DNA from: a virus
DNA: 40,784 bases
Direction: 5' to 3' (one strand)
Virus record (IMG/VR): IMGVR_UViG_3300025322_000072
Coordinates: 1-40,784 of that record
In this document: one piece after another, positions 23,427 through 31,316 of the stretch
Layout of the letters: each line of letters opens with the position of its first letter
Numbering within the stretch: position 1 is the stretch's first letter
Made by a program: the position numbers and the translations under genes
The notes under the pieces: generated by a model
Databases searched by the model: none
What the model saw: the letters and a program-made list of their open reading frames with translations, nothing else
What the model was told of the DNA's origin: nothing

Positions 23427-23756
23427 TTAGTAGGGGGCAGGGGTTGGGGGAGGGGGCAAAGTGGGTAAAATCGTTGGGCTAGGGAGGCTAGGGGCTCCTA
23501 GGGTGGGTGTAGGGAAAGTAGGGGCAGGGTATCCAACCCAGGGAGGAGGATAAGCATCGAAAGGTGCGGGGTAGGGATAAGGGGCTGGATAGGCATCGTA
23601 GGGAGCTGGATAAGAGATCTCTAGCTCCTCCTGTACTGGGGGCTTGGGGGGCTTCACCCAGTGCTGCGGATCCTCCAAGATAGGAAACATGAATATAGCC
23701 AGCAGGAGCAAAATAGCTCCAATTCTCAACCACTTTTTATAGCCTTTAGGAAACAT
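23427..23756 (-). CDS. Membrane-anchored Tyr/Pro-rich (YPAP) protein
   Basis: A 109-residue protein from ATG 23756 (MFPKGYKKWLRIGAILLLLA), with GAGGAG seven bases upstream. Basic start and one hydrophobic helix (residues ~11-25), then ~80 residues of Pro/Tyr/Ala-rich chain with repeated YPAP and YPYPAP and an end PPPPTPAPY. The topology predicts an inner-membrane anchor with an extended tail outside. Such tails can span the wall or bind other proteins. Chloroflexota proteins often carry YPAP linkers, a weak host hint from memory. Expressed in the early block, so probably not lysis. Confidence 0.65.
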   Translation of the reverse strand: MFPKGYKKWLRIGAILLLLAIFMFPILEDPQHWVKPPKPPVQEELEISYPAPYDAYPAPYPYPAPFDAYPPPWVGYPAPTFPTPTLGAPSLPSPTILPTLPPPPTPAPY

Positions 23757-23997
23757 TGTCAATCTCCTCTTTGGGATCCTCTAGGATCCGCACGAAACAT
23801 TGATGCGGGAGAGGCAGTGGGTGAGGGGTGTAGTCTAGATCGTAGAATACTACAGGGATGCCCCTTTTAGCTGCCTCCAGCGATAAGGTCACGCAATGGG
23901 CGTGGCAGACGTACAAGATCTTGTTCTTTGTGCCCCTGAACCAAAAGGCTATAGGGTAGGGGCACTGTTTTACATTACTCTCCTCAGCCTTTGTCAT
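23746..23997 (-). CDS. Hypothetical small protein
   Basis: An 83-residue protein, MTKAEESNVKQCPYPIAFWFRGTKNKILYVCHAHCVTLSLEAAKRGIPVVFYDLDYTP. Start overlaps the upstream stop (ATGA). Pattern of a small alpha/beta domain with CHAHC near residue 31, a possible metal site. Function unknown. Confidence 0.6.
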   Translation of the reverse strand: MTKAEESNVKQCPYPIAFWFRGTKNKILYVCHAHCVTLSLEAAKRGIPVVFYDLDYTPHPLPLPHQCFVRILEDPKEEIDNVS

Positions 23998-24233
23998 TCT
24001 TCACCTCCTCCCTCATTGTTCATCTCAAGATCCCCAAAGCAAAAATCAATATACCCAATATATTCATCCTCTCTGGTGATTGACAAATTCTCAACCCCAT
24101 TAGGGATTACAATATCATTCGGGTCTAGCTTGGCCAGTATATCCTGGAGCTCATGTACAAATAGCCAGTGAGCTATCCTGCCCATCCCTGGGGCTTCATC
24201 TGCCTTTTCATCTTTGCTACTTCTTTTCTCCAT
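23994..24233 (-). CDS. Hypothetical small acidic protein
   Basis: A 79-residue protein, MEKRSSKDEKADEAPGMGRIAHWLFVHELQDILAKLDPNDIVIPN, with GGAGGTGAAGA before ATG. Acidic, C-terminal EEGGGEE-like end. Middle segment NLSITREDEYIGYIDF looks beta-stranded. Small acidic early proteins are often inhibitors of host DNA-binding enzymes, which is speculation here. Confidence 0.6.
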   Translation of the reverse strand: MEKRSSKDEKADEAPGMGRIAHWLFVHELQDILAKLDPNDIVIPNGVENLSITREDEYIGYIDFCFGDLEMNNEGGGEE

Positions 24234-24684
24234 TCTTCACCTCCTCTTTTTGATATCTGGCAAGAACCTCCTTGGCATCGTGGACAAAAGTAGTGTAGAG
24301 CCTCTTGAAATCAGCCCTCCCAAAATAGAAGTGGGAGGCTATTTTGAGCAACACCTCTTTATAGGCTATTCTCTCGTGATCAGCCCGAATAAAAGAGGCT
24401 TGGAACCTGCGCATATCTTTATAGTCATTACTTTGTACTGTAGTCAATGCTGCGTATTGCTCAGCGATGCGCCTCACCTCTTTTCTGAAAAATTCAGCAT
24501 TACCCTCTACAATATTGTAGGCAGCAGTGATGCGATTGACCTCTATCTCATTCCTATCTCGAGCCTGCAGCAAAAGCATATGTAGCCTGTCATTCTCTGC
24601 CTCTAGGAACTGGATCTTGGTGTGCAAGGCTCCAAATTCTTGGTCTATCTCTCCTGGGGTCATTTTGGGGTCTAGCTTGGACAT
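24217..24684 (-). CDS. Coiled-coil protein, unknown
   Basis: A 155-residue protein from ATG 24684 (MSKLDPKMTPGEIDQEFGALHTK), one base after the helicase-primase stop with AAAGG upstream. Earlier in-frame ATGs at 24702 and 24690 overlap that gene and are less likely. Residues ~15-95 read as heptad-like coiled coil. The C-terminal part (HFYFGRADFKRLYTTFVHDAKEVL) is helical. It may be a partner of the primase-helicase. Function unknown. Confidence 0.6.
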   Translation of the reverse strand: MSKLDPKMTPGEIDQEFGALHTKIQFLEAENDRLHMLLLQARDRNEIEVNRITAAYNIVEGNAEFFRKEVRRIAEQYAALTTVQSNDYKDMRRFQASFIRADHERIAYKEVLLKIASHFYFGRADFKRLYTTFVHDAKEVLARYQKEEVKNGEKK

Positions 24685-24685
24685 T

Positions 24686-27205
24686 TTAGCCATCCTTTCC
24701 ATTATCCTTTAGCTGAGGAAAAGATATAAAGTGGTCATCTTTTCCCCTGCTTTTATTATACGACTTTTCGAACACAGCTCCTAGCTCTGCCCGCAAATAA
24801 TCCCGCATAGCCGATACATGGCTCCAAAGGGCTTGCGGGGTGCTCCACCGCCATGGATGTTTCCTGAGAGCAGCGATAGGTTGGAGAGCCTGCATTAGTT
24901 CTCCAGCCGTATGCCTCTCTGCAGCCTCCTGCGGGTGGGTTCTCATCCATTCCTCTATGATAGGAGCCACGTTATATTCACTCCTGGCTAGAGCTTGCAT
25001 CTGGGAGGATCCTAGGGCTTTTAGGCCATGCTCTAGAATATTCTGGTCAACAACTCCTGTCTTCATTATCATCTTACAGAATATCACGAAGTCAGCCAAG
25101 CGCATAGGGGAGAGGAGTTGCTCCTTGGATGGAACTCTAAGGGCAGCTACTAGGGTATTCAGCTTTATAAGGAGATCCCCCCAGATAGCTGCGGCATTGC
25201 GCTGGATCCTTTTCTTGAAATCATGCTCGGGTATAAAGCTAGTCAACCTCTGGAGATCTAGCACGAGCAGCCGGCTGATCAGTGTCTCATCAGGGAAAGG
25301 CATTTGGACAGCGGTGAGAATAACGAAACAATCTGGCCTTATCCTGTAGATCTCGTTATCCTTGTATAACTTTCTGAGCTCTATATTTGCTCCTGTCGAT
25401 ATTAGGTTGAGGCTATCTACCATCCACCTTGCTCCTGATCGCTCTAGGTTGTCGAGAACCACTAGGTGATGTGCAGCGATAGAAGCCCTCCAACTATCAG
25501 GTTTGTCACTGACTGCCTGTGTTACCTCCTCTCCTAGCCCCTCTAGGATGCGTAGGATCCTGCGGGCAGCCGTTGTTTTCCCACTTCCTGCCTCTCCTAG
25601 GAGGGCTAGGATAGGTTTGGTGGGTAGGATCTCTTTGAAAAAGGTTGCTAGGAGCCAAGCCTTCAGGAGCTCCTTTTGCTTCTCGGGAGAGATAGGAGCC
25701 TTATCACTTTCGATGAAATTCAGGTCATCGACCAAGAATTTCCAAGCATTTTTAGGCTCCTCAAAATTAGGCTCTGGGATCTCTGCCCCAGTCTCATTGG
25801 TGTAAAATATATACCCGCAGTCACCGTTGTATTCAATCGTTATCTCTTTTCCATCTAATATGTACACCTCCTCTCCTCCTAGGTTGACAAATAGCCGATG
25901 CCCATCCCAAACAGATCTCCTCTTGAGCTCTATAATCTTGCCCTCAGCTAGAGACATCCGATTGATACCCTCATAGACCTGCCTGTAAAAAGGATCTGCT
26001 ATATTCAGGTGATATTCGTGATACATTTTTGTAGCCCAAATTTCACTATTGATTCTAGTCAATAGGTGGCTCTCGTTGTCAAACCAATAGGATCTCCCCT
26101 CTATAGGCTGGAGCAGGAACCTCCCTCTGTCTGCTAGATCACTCCAGATCAGCTTGATTATAGATCCTACTTTGATCCAGCTATCTCCTTTCGAGAGCCT
26201 GATCTTTTCTACTTGCCTGATTATGGAGGGCTCCGCAAGTTCTGGGATTATTCGGGTTAGGAGCACCATTGTAGCTCCTGGCAACATTTCCCCTAGCCTC
26301 GAATAACCAGCGACTGCATCCCCTCGAGCCACCTTTTTGTAGGTGTCCTCCACTGTCTTTATTCGATCCTCAATCTCAGGATCTCCTGCGACTTGGCCAA
26401 CCCGCATTATTAGATCCTTGGCAAGATCCATGGAGATCCCGATGCTTGCCATATAGCCAGCTAGGAAAAGCCCTAGCTGATGCCTCTTACCCTCCACCCA
26501 CTGTTCGGCTATAAGTTGGACAATGATCTCTGTCTTTTCTGTCTTCTCCTCCTTTAGGCTATACACCTCCTCTAGGGAGGCTCTGTAGTCTAGGAGCTCC
26601 TCTGGATCGATAATTGCCCCCTCCTCAAATCCATTGTAGGGATCGACAAAACAGGATCGATTATGAGATTTTGGGTGGATCCCTAGGGGGATCTTGATAC
26701 AATTACCAATCGCTTTGCGCTTTTCGCTTGTTTTCCCTAGCTTGTCCTGTTTAGGGTATGCCTCTACATGCCCCACTTTTCCAGGCTGTTCACTTTTAGG
26801 GAGCCCTGCCTTTTCTCGGACATATTCGGCTATCATCTTAGCATGAGCAGCTGGCATAGGCTTCTCTAGGAAAAGAAAAATATGATAGCCTTTCCCTCCA
26901 CTGAACTCCACGACATAGGGGAGATCCTCAATGTACTTTAGGAGCTCGAGAGTTATAGCTCGAGCCCCCTCCATATCGCCTGCAGCATCGATGTCCCACC
27001 CAAGCCACTTTACAGAATTTTCCTCATGATCTAGAGGATAGCTGGCCAGGGTCATAGTTCCTTTTAGGTGCTGGGCTAGGAGCTTCTCGTTGAGAGGCTC
27101 CATCGCTGGATCGTACCAGACGTTGCCTGTTTCACTCCCTATCTTGCCAACTCCATAATAGGGGTTGCCTCCAAAGATGTCCAAAAGCTGTTTTGCAATA
27201 CCCAT
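24686..27205 (-). CDS. AEP primase-polymerase fused to P-loop ATPase/helicase
   Basis: An 839-residue replication protein. The N-terminal ~200 residues match archaeo-eukaryotic primases of the TOTE-type group: WLGWDID (D71, D73), SGGKGYHIF (H108) and a third acidic site, CFVD188. The middle ~200-500 has a helical linker and a beta-rich segment. The C-terminal part has an ATPase domain with GEAGSGKTT (537-545, Walker A) and LVVLDNLERS (D585, Walker B), like D5/P4-type helicases or AAA+ loaders, followed by ~150 helical residues (TAGELMQALQPI). It would make primers and unwind DNA for the adjacent polymerase. AGGAG six bases before ATG 27205. Confidence 0.85.
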   Translation of the reverse strand: MGIAKQLLDIFGGNPYYGVGKIGSETGNVWYDPAMEPLNEKLLAQHLKGTMTLASYPLDHEENSVKWLGWDIDAAGDMEGARAITLELLKYIEDLPYVVEFSGGKGYHIFLFLEKPMPAAHAKMIAEYVREKAGLPKSEQPGKVGHVEAYPKQDKLGKTSEKRKAIGNCIKIPLGIHPKSHNRSCFVDPYNGFEEGAIIDPEELLDYRASLEEVYSLKEEKTEKTEIIVQLIAEQWVEGKRHQLGLFLAGYMASIGISMDLAKDLIMRVGQVAGDPEIEDRIKTVEDTYKKVARGDAVAGYSRLGEMLPGATMVLLTRIIPELAEPSIIRQVEKIRLSKGDSWIKVGSIIKLIWSDLADRGRFLLQPIEGRSYWFDNESHLLTRINSEIWATKMYHEYHLNIADPFYRQVYEGINRMSLAEGKIIELKRRSVWDGHRLFVNLGGEEVYILDGKEITIEYNGDCGYIFYTNETGAEIPEPNFEEPKNAWKFLVDDLNFIESDKAPISPEKQKELLKAWLLATFFKEILPTKPILALLGEAGSGKTTAARRILRILEGLGEEVTQAVSDKPDSWRASIAAHHLVVLDNLERSGARWMVDSLNLISTGANIELRKLYKDNEIYRIRPDCFVILTAVQMPFPDETLISRLLVLDLQRLTSFIPEHDFKKRIQRNAAAIWGDLLIKLNTLVAALRVPSKEQLLSPMRLADFVIFCKMIMKTGVVDQNILEHGLKALGSSQMQALARSEYNVAPIIEEWMRTHPQEAAERHTAGELMQALQPIAALRKHPWRWSTPQALWSHVSAMRDYLRAELGAVFEKSYNKSRGKDDHFISFPQLKDNGKDG

Positions 27206-27214
27206 GGCAAACTC

Positions 27215-29083
27215 CTATTGATAAACAATTTCTGAGTATTTGGTTTTCTGGGTCTGTCCTAGCTTGATCATATCTCCATAGTTATCCCCTACCTTAGCAT
27301 CAGTCAAGAATGGGATCCCAAAGAGATCTTCAACCTCCATTATCTTGGAGATAGCTCGAGCTGTTTCCTCAACTCCCTCCTCCACCACTTCTATAAGGAG
27401 CTCATCGTGGACATAGCTAACGATCCTAGCAAACCCCTCCTCCTTAGAGGAGATCCAGTGATCAGCCCTGATCGCAGCTATCGACAAAACGTCTGCGCAA
27501 CCTCCTTGGATAAGGGCATTAGCTCCCTTATACATTTCCATAGGGTTCTCTTCACGCCAATATCGCCCTGACCAATATCGCAGGTAGCCTCCCTTTTTGC
27601 ATTCCTCCTGAACAGCCTTTAGCCAAGGTTTGATCGTTGGAAAGGTTTTCCAATAATCCCCAGTTAGCTTCTGGGCTTGTTCCATCGTCATATTCAATCT
27701 GAACCGCAGGGAGCCCATGGTCATTCCATAGATCAAGCCAAACGAGATCGATTTTGCCCACTCCCGATGAACCTCATCCCTTTTGCCCCAGCATTGCTCG
27801 GCAACGTCAGCATGGACATCCCTCCCAGAGGCTAGGCTTTTCACCATAAAGGGATCTCCTGAGAGGATCCCGAACATCCTCATCTCCATCTGCTTATAGT
27901 CGATTGAGAGGATCTTGTATCCAGGTCTGGCTATAAAGCCTCTCCTGAGATTGAAGATCCCAGTGCGCTCCTCCATCTCTCCCGAGTGCGCTTGGCCAAT
28001 GAATCTGGTTCTATACTCAGAGGCTATATTTTGCAAATTAGGATCTCCACAACTCAGCCTCCCTGTCCGAGTTCCAGTCAGTTTGAAGCTCGCATGGATA
28101 ACATTATCCTTTGTATCTACTAGCTTGAGCCACTTCTTGACTGTATTCTGGAGGAGGGCTGTTTCCCTTAGAGTAGCCACTAGCTCCCCTAGGGGGTGAT
28201 TGGCTTTTTCTGTCAGGATGAAAGTGCTGGTGAGGAACTTATTGTACTTGCCTGCCTCTGGGTGACGGCTGATATCTACTCCAGCTACAATGAAGGGGTT
28301 GATGGGTCTTGGGAACCCGAGATTTTCATAGAGGGCTGCCGATAGCTGCTGATGAGATCTCCAGTTGAAGTTATAGCCGACAGCATCGAATAATTGTTGC
28401 TCTTGGATCTTTTTGACTTTTTCGAGCTCGACAACAACCTCCTCCATAACCTTGGTATTGATTTTCCAGCCACCCCTCTCTGTCTTCCATACAACCCTGA
28501 AAAATGTCATCTCCTTTGCAAACATACTTACAAGCTGCTCCTCCTCTAGCTTTGCCCAGAGAGTGGTGAACAGCTGATAAGTCACTACGCAGTCATTCAC
28601 GCAGTAGGGAGCCACAATCTCCAGTGGCCAATCCCATATCTTTTTCCTAGGAGGAGCTTGCGCTACATGTTGCCTTTTCGAGTTTGACCCCAGGAAAACC
28701 TTTTCAGCTTCTGCGAGGCTTTTCTTATATCGGCTATCAATAAGATGAACCATTATCATCGTATCAGCCAGTTGCCATTTCACCTTTCCTAGATCGATCC
28801 CTAGGAAATGCAGGTCAAATTTTAGGTTATGCCCGATGACCCATGTATCCTCTCCCCAGGCTCTAGCATATCGCCTGATGCGGATCATGTCATTATTTGT
28901 CTTGATAGGAATGTAGCCTGTAACCCCTCTAGAGGGGCAGTGAACTCCTAGCCCGATGGGTTTGTTGACCCACCAGAATAATCCGTTTGTTTCAAAGTCA
29001 ATAACGACAGGAGCTCCATCGCACTTGGCTAGCTCCTCAGCCTCTATTAGAGGCAGCTTGGCTATCAATTGTTTCTTGGCCAT
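27215..29083 (-). CDS. polA: Family A DNA polymerase with 3'-5' exonuclease
   Basis: A 622-residue replicative polymerase of the T7/Pol I type. Exonuclease motifs: VIDFETNG (D29, E31), HNLKFD (86-90), YCVND (160-164). Polymerase motifs: A, SIDYKQMEMR (D395, R402); B, R440-EWA-K444-SIS-F448-GLI-Y452; C, VHDE (559-561). The 5'-3' exonuclease is absent, as usual in phages. F448 corresponds to E. coli Pol I F762, the residue whose Phe/Tyr/Leu state has been correlated with phage lifestyle. Motif A has DYKQMEMR instead of DYSQIELR. The gene overlaps the zinc-ribbon gene by 47 bases. AAGGAG precedes the start. Confidence 0.96.
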   Translation of the reverse strand: MAKKQLIAKLPLIEAEELAKCDGAPVVIDFETNGLFWWVNKPIGLGVHCPSRGVTGYIPIKTNNDMIRIRRYARAWGEDTWVIGHNLKFDLHFLGIDLGKVKWQLADTMIMVHLIDSRYKKSLAEAEKVFLGSNSKRQHVAQAPPRKKIWDWPLEIVAPYCVNDCVVTYQLFTTLWAKLEEEQLVSMFAKEMTFFRVVWKTERGGWKINTKVMEEVVVELEKVKKIQEQQLFDAVGYNFNWRSHQQLSAALYENLGFPRPINPFIVAGVDISRHPEAGKYNKFLTSTFILTEKANHPLGELVATLRETALLQNTVKKWLKLVDTKDNVIHASFKLTGTRTGRLSCGDPNLQNIASEYRTRFIGQAHSGEMEERTGIFNLRRGFIARPGYKILSIDYKQMEMRMFGILSGDPFMVKSLASGRDVHADVAEQCWGKRDEVHREWAKSISFGLIYGMTMGSLRFRLNMTMEQAQKLTGDYWKTFPTIKPWLKAVQEECKKGGYLRYWSGRYWREENPMEMYKGANALIQGGCADVLSIAAIRADHWISSKEEGFARIVSYVHDELLIEVVEEGVEETARAISKIMEVEDLFGIPFLTDAKVGDNYGDMIKLGQTQKTKYSEIVYQ

Positions 29084-29228
29084 GGAGGAGCTCCTTTTTG
29101 GGTTCGTGCATATTCATCCAATGAACCTCATAGAGCCTCCAGAACTGGCCACAATCCTTACAGATTATGCCATCTAGGTGGAGCTCCATATTGGTTGACT
29201 GACATTGAGGACATCTAAGGTATATCAT
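29037..29228 (-). CDS. Small zinc-ribbon protein
   Basis: A 63-residue protein, MIYLRCPQCQSTNMELHLDGIICKDCGQFWRLYEV. Two CxxC pairs (residues 6-9 and 23-26) form a classical rubredoxin-like zinc knuckle. Its start overlaps the ThyX-like stop (ATGA), and its end runs into the polymerase gene. The real translated C-terminus past residue ~45 is less certain. Possibly a nucleic-acid-binding accessory factor. Confidence 0.65.
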   Translation of the reverse strand: MIYLRCPQCQSTNMELHLDGIICKDCGQFWRLYEVHWMNMHEPKKELLHGQETIDSQAASNRG

Positions 29229-30103
29229 ACTTCACCTCTTAGTAGATCCTCCTGAGTTACATAGGGGAGGTTCCATTCATCTCGAGCTATCTCTGAGATA
29301 GCTTTGCCTCTCCAGCGACAAGCACGATCAATAGAAGCATGGAACCCGCAATCCTTTCCACGCTCCCAGTTAGATCGTAGGAACTCAGCTATGCTATCCC
29401 CCATCTTCTCTCGGATCTGAGCTCGCACCTGGAAAAGGACAGCTTGCCATTCTCCAGGCTGGGCTTGGCAGCAAAGCCTTTGGCTGAAAATATTGATAAG
29501 GGATCGTAGGGAGAAGCTGACATAGATCCCTGTTAGGATATTATGCGGGAGGAGCCCCTTTGTATCTTCAGTCATTGGCATATTATGGGAGAGGTTGTCA
29601 TAGGTGACGATAGAAGCATTCACCGCATGATAATAATCTTGGAGGTTCTCCTCCCCTTGGATCCCTCTCCCGACCAAAACGTGATATCTGTTCAGCTGTC
29701 CAGCCGTGCGTAGGGAGAGTTGTACAAACGAGGTTCCAACTCTATAACGGACAATTTGATGAGTGAAGGATCTGGATACCCCACTGATCACGAACTGGAC
29801 ATGAACCATTTCTAGAGGAGTAGCCAGTCTAGTCAGCTTCATATCCTTTATAAGGCTAGCCTCTTGCTCGGGATCCCCTAGGGAGGCAACTAGCCTCTGG
29901 GTATATACCGCTGCAGCACTGCTGATTATTGTCTCAGGTTTTCCATCGATTGCGCTGGTGGAGAAGCCAGCCAAGGTTACAACGCAGGTAGGTGGCCTCC
30001 AGTAGTGGATCTCATACTCTCCCCCTTTTGGGCGAGGGTAGGTGAATTTTTTCAGGAGGGTTGCACTCGGGTGGATCTGTATCATACCAGTATTGTCAGT
30101 CAT
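29225..30103 (-). CDS. thyX: ThyX-like flavin-dependent thymidylate synthase with altered motif
   Basis: A 292-residue protein resembling ThyX, which converts dUMP to dTMP with FAD and methylene-tetrahydrofolate. Features: THQIVRYRVGTSFVQLSLR at 114-132 corresponds to the ThyX signature RHRx(6-7)SxR; SLRSLINIFSQRLCCQAQ aligns with the usual LRxLxHFFxLRxxxxAQWE segment; the C-terminal part has CGFHASIDRACRWRGKA. Differences: RHR is RYR (Y120), one extra residue lies before S125, and the final Tyr of the motif is Thr. Length exceeds the usual ~220-260. It may still make dTMP, or it may use another nucleotide. Overlaps the upstream gene by eight bases. Confidence 0.75.
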   Translation of the reverse strand: MTDNTGMIQIHPSATLLKKFTYPRPKGGEYEIHYWRPPTCVVTLAGFSTSAIDGKPETIISSAAAVYTQRLVASLGDPEQEASLIKDMKLTRLATPLEMVHVQFVISGVSRSFTHQIVRYRVGTSFVQLSLRTAGQLNRYHVLVGRGIQGEENLQDYYHAVNASIVTYDNLSHNMPMTEDTKGLLPHNILTGIYVSFSLRSLINIFSQRLCCQAQPGEWQAVLFQVRAQIREKMGDSIAEFLRSNWERGKDCGFHASIDRACRWRGKAISEIARDEWNLPYVTQEDLLRGEV

Positions 30104-30395
30104 TTCCTAGCCCTTTCCCTTTCCAGTTCTCTTCATTGATCATCATCATTCCCATGGCTGCAAAGTTGATGCAATCTATCATTGCATTCCTGACGCTGGG
30201 AGGGTTCTGGGCTCCATTCGCTGGGTGCCGAATAACGAGCATGATCAACTTTCCAGCAATGCCCACGATCTCTGCAGCAATCCCTAGGAGCCCCATTAGC
30301 TCAAAAGCAGATCCATAGCTTTTGTTGCGCTCCAAAAAGATCTGTTCAGCTTCATCGATATTGAGCTCATAGAGCTCCTTGTAATTTTTGGCCAT
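30096..30395 (-). CDS. Nmad1/DUF1599-like nucleotide-pool protein
   Basis: A 99-residue helical protein, MAKNYKELYELNIDEAEQIFLERNKSYGSAFELMG. The pattern (E)RN-x-SYG-x-AF, a hydrophobic helix with KL, then RNAMIDCINFAAMGMM fits the DUF1599 family, named nucleotide modification associated domain 1, in phages. That family resembles all-alpha NTP pyrophosphatases (MazG/dUTPase-like), with metal-binding Glu/Asp and a D-x-x-N(Y/F)A helix. The ribosome site AAGGAGG is strong. Function by similarity recalled, not proven. Confidence 0.6.
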   Translation of the reverse strand: MAKNYKELYELNIDEAEQIFLERNKSYGSAFELMGLLGIAAEIVGIAGKLIMLVIRHPANGAQNPPSVRNAMIDCINFAAMGMMMINEENWKGKGLGND

Positions 30396-30407
30396 TTTAG
30401 CCTCCTT

Positions 30408-31316
30408 TTATAGGGGTAGATATTCGATATATGACTCAACGTGATGGACATAGGGGAGGTTCAGCTTTTGGTTATACGGCTGGATCCTTGCGAATGTCCT
30501 GATCTTGCTACTCGAGGCTCTAGCTAGCAACGAGGGGTTATCCTCCCAAAGGATGACATCATTCTCCTTTCCAAGCTCACTAGCCAATAAGATCCTCCCA
30601 TCATCCATTATATGAAGTTCATCGATAGGGAGGTTGTACCTGCGGAACCAGAATAAGGTATCTTTGAAGATCCTTTTGTAGATATGGGCAGGTCTGGCGG
30701 TCACGGCTATAATGTAGTAGCCATTTCTCTGTTTGAGGTTGTCTAGAGCCACTAGGGCATCGACATAGGGCTCCAGATCCCTATAGCCCCCTGCCTCCTC
30801 ATATCGCTCCTTTAGTTTGTAATATTCTGGATACTCAAGCTCTAGAGATTCATCTAGGAGGATCGATGTCATATCTTTGGTGGGGGCTATCCCTTGCCCA
30901 GAGAGCCACTTGAGAAAAGAGGTTCTATAATCGGCTATAGTTCCATCTACATCAGTGATCAAGATCTGCCTCCCTCTTAGAGGCTCTCTGAACTCCATCT
31001 TCAGCCTGAAGTCTAGGATGTCTCCTTTTTCGTGGATAGCCTCTAGGAGATCCTCCTCTGTATAGCCCCAAGCCTGAGCTATAGAGATAGCATACTTTGT
31101 AACGTCTGCCACCTCCTCTAAGACATTGAGGGGTATAACCTTTTTGCCATCCTCATTGCGATGCCTTTTCCACTTTATAGCCTTCAGCATCTCAGCTACC
31201 TGAGAGGTTATCCCTAGGAGGTATTGCTGAGTCCAGTAATGAGGATCCTCGTGCCCCTCTATGCCAAAGATCTTTTGGTTGTACTCCCTTTGCTGTTTCC
31301 AAATTCTAGATAGCAT
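30408..31316 (-). CDS. MazG-like pyrophosphohydrolase fused to a HAD phosphatase
   Basis: A 302-residue two-domain protein. Residues 1-~105 are MazG-like, with an EMLKAIKW helix and NVLEEVADVTKYAISIAQAWGY (E67, E68, D71), the metal-binding ExxD helix that hydrolyses NTPs to NMP and pyrophosphate. Residues ~115-302 are a HAD phosphatase: motif I DVDGT (122-126), motif II T206-ARP, then ELHIMDDGRIL, and motif IV LWEDNPS. The order resembles 5'(3')-deoxyribonucleotidases or the phosphatase half of polynucleotide kinase. Together they could take a dNTP to the nucleoside. Overlaps the upstream gene by 11 bases, with GGAGG upstream. Confidence 0.8.
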   Translation of the reverse strand: MLSRIWKQQREYNQKIFGIEGHEDPHYWTQQYLLGITSQVAEMLKAIKWKRHRNEDGKKVIPLNVLEEVADVTKYAISIAQAWGYTEEDLLEAIHEKGDILDFRLKMEFREPLRGRQILITDVDGTIADYRTSFLKWLSGQGIAPTKDMTSILLDESLELEYPEYYKLKERYEEAGGYRDLEPYVDALVALDNLKQRNGYYIIAVTARPAHIYKRIFKDTLFWFRRYNLPIDELHIMDDGRILLASELGKENDVILWEDNPSLLARASSSKIRTFARIQPYNQKLNLPYVHHVESYIEYLPL

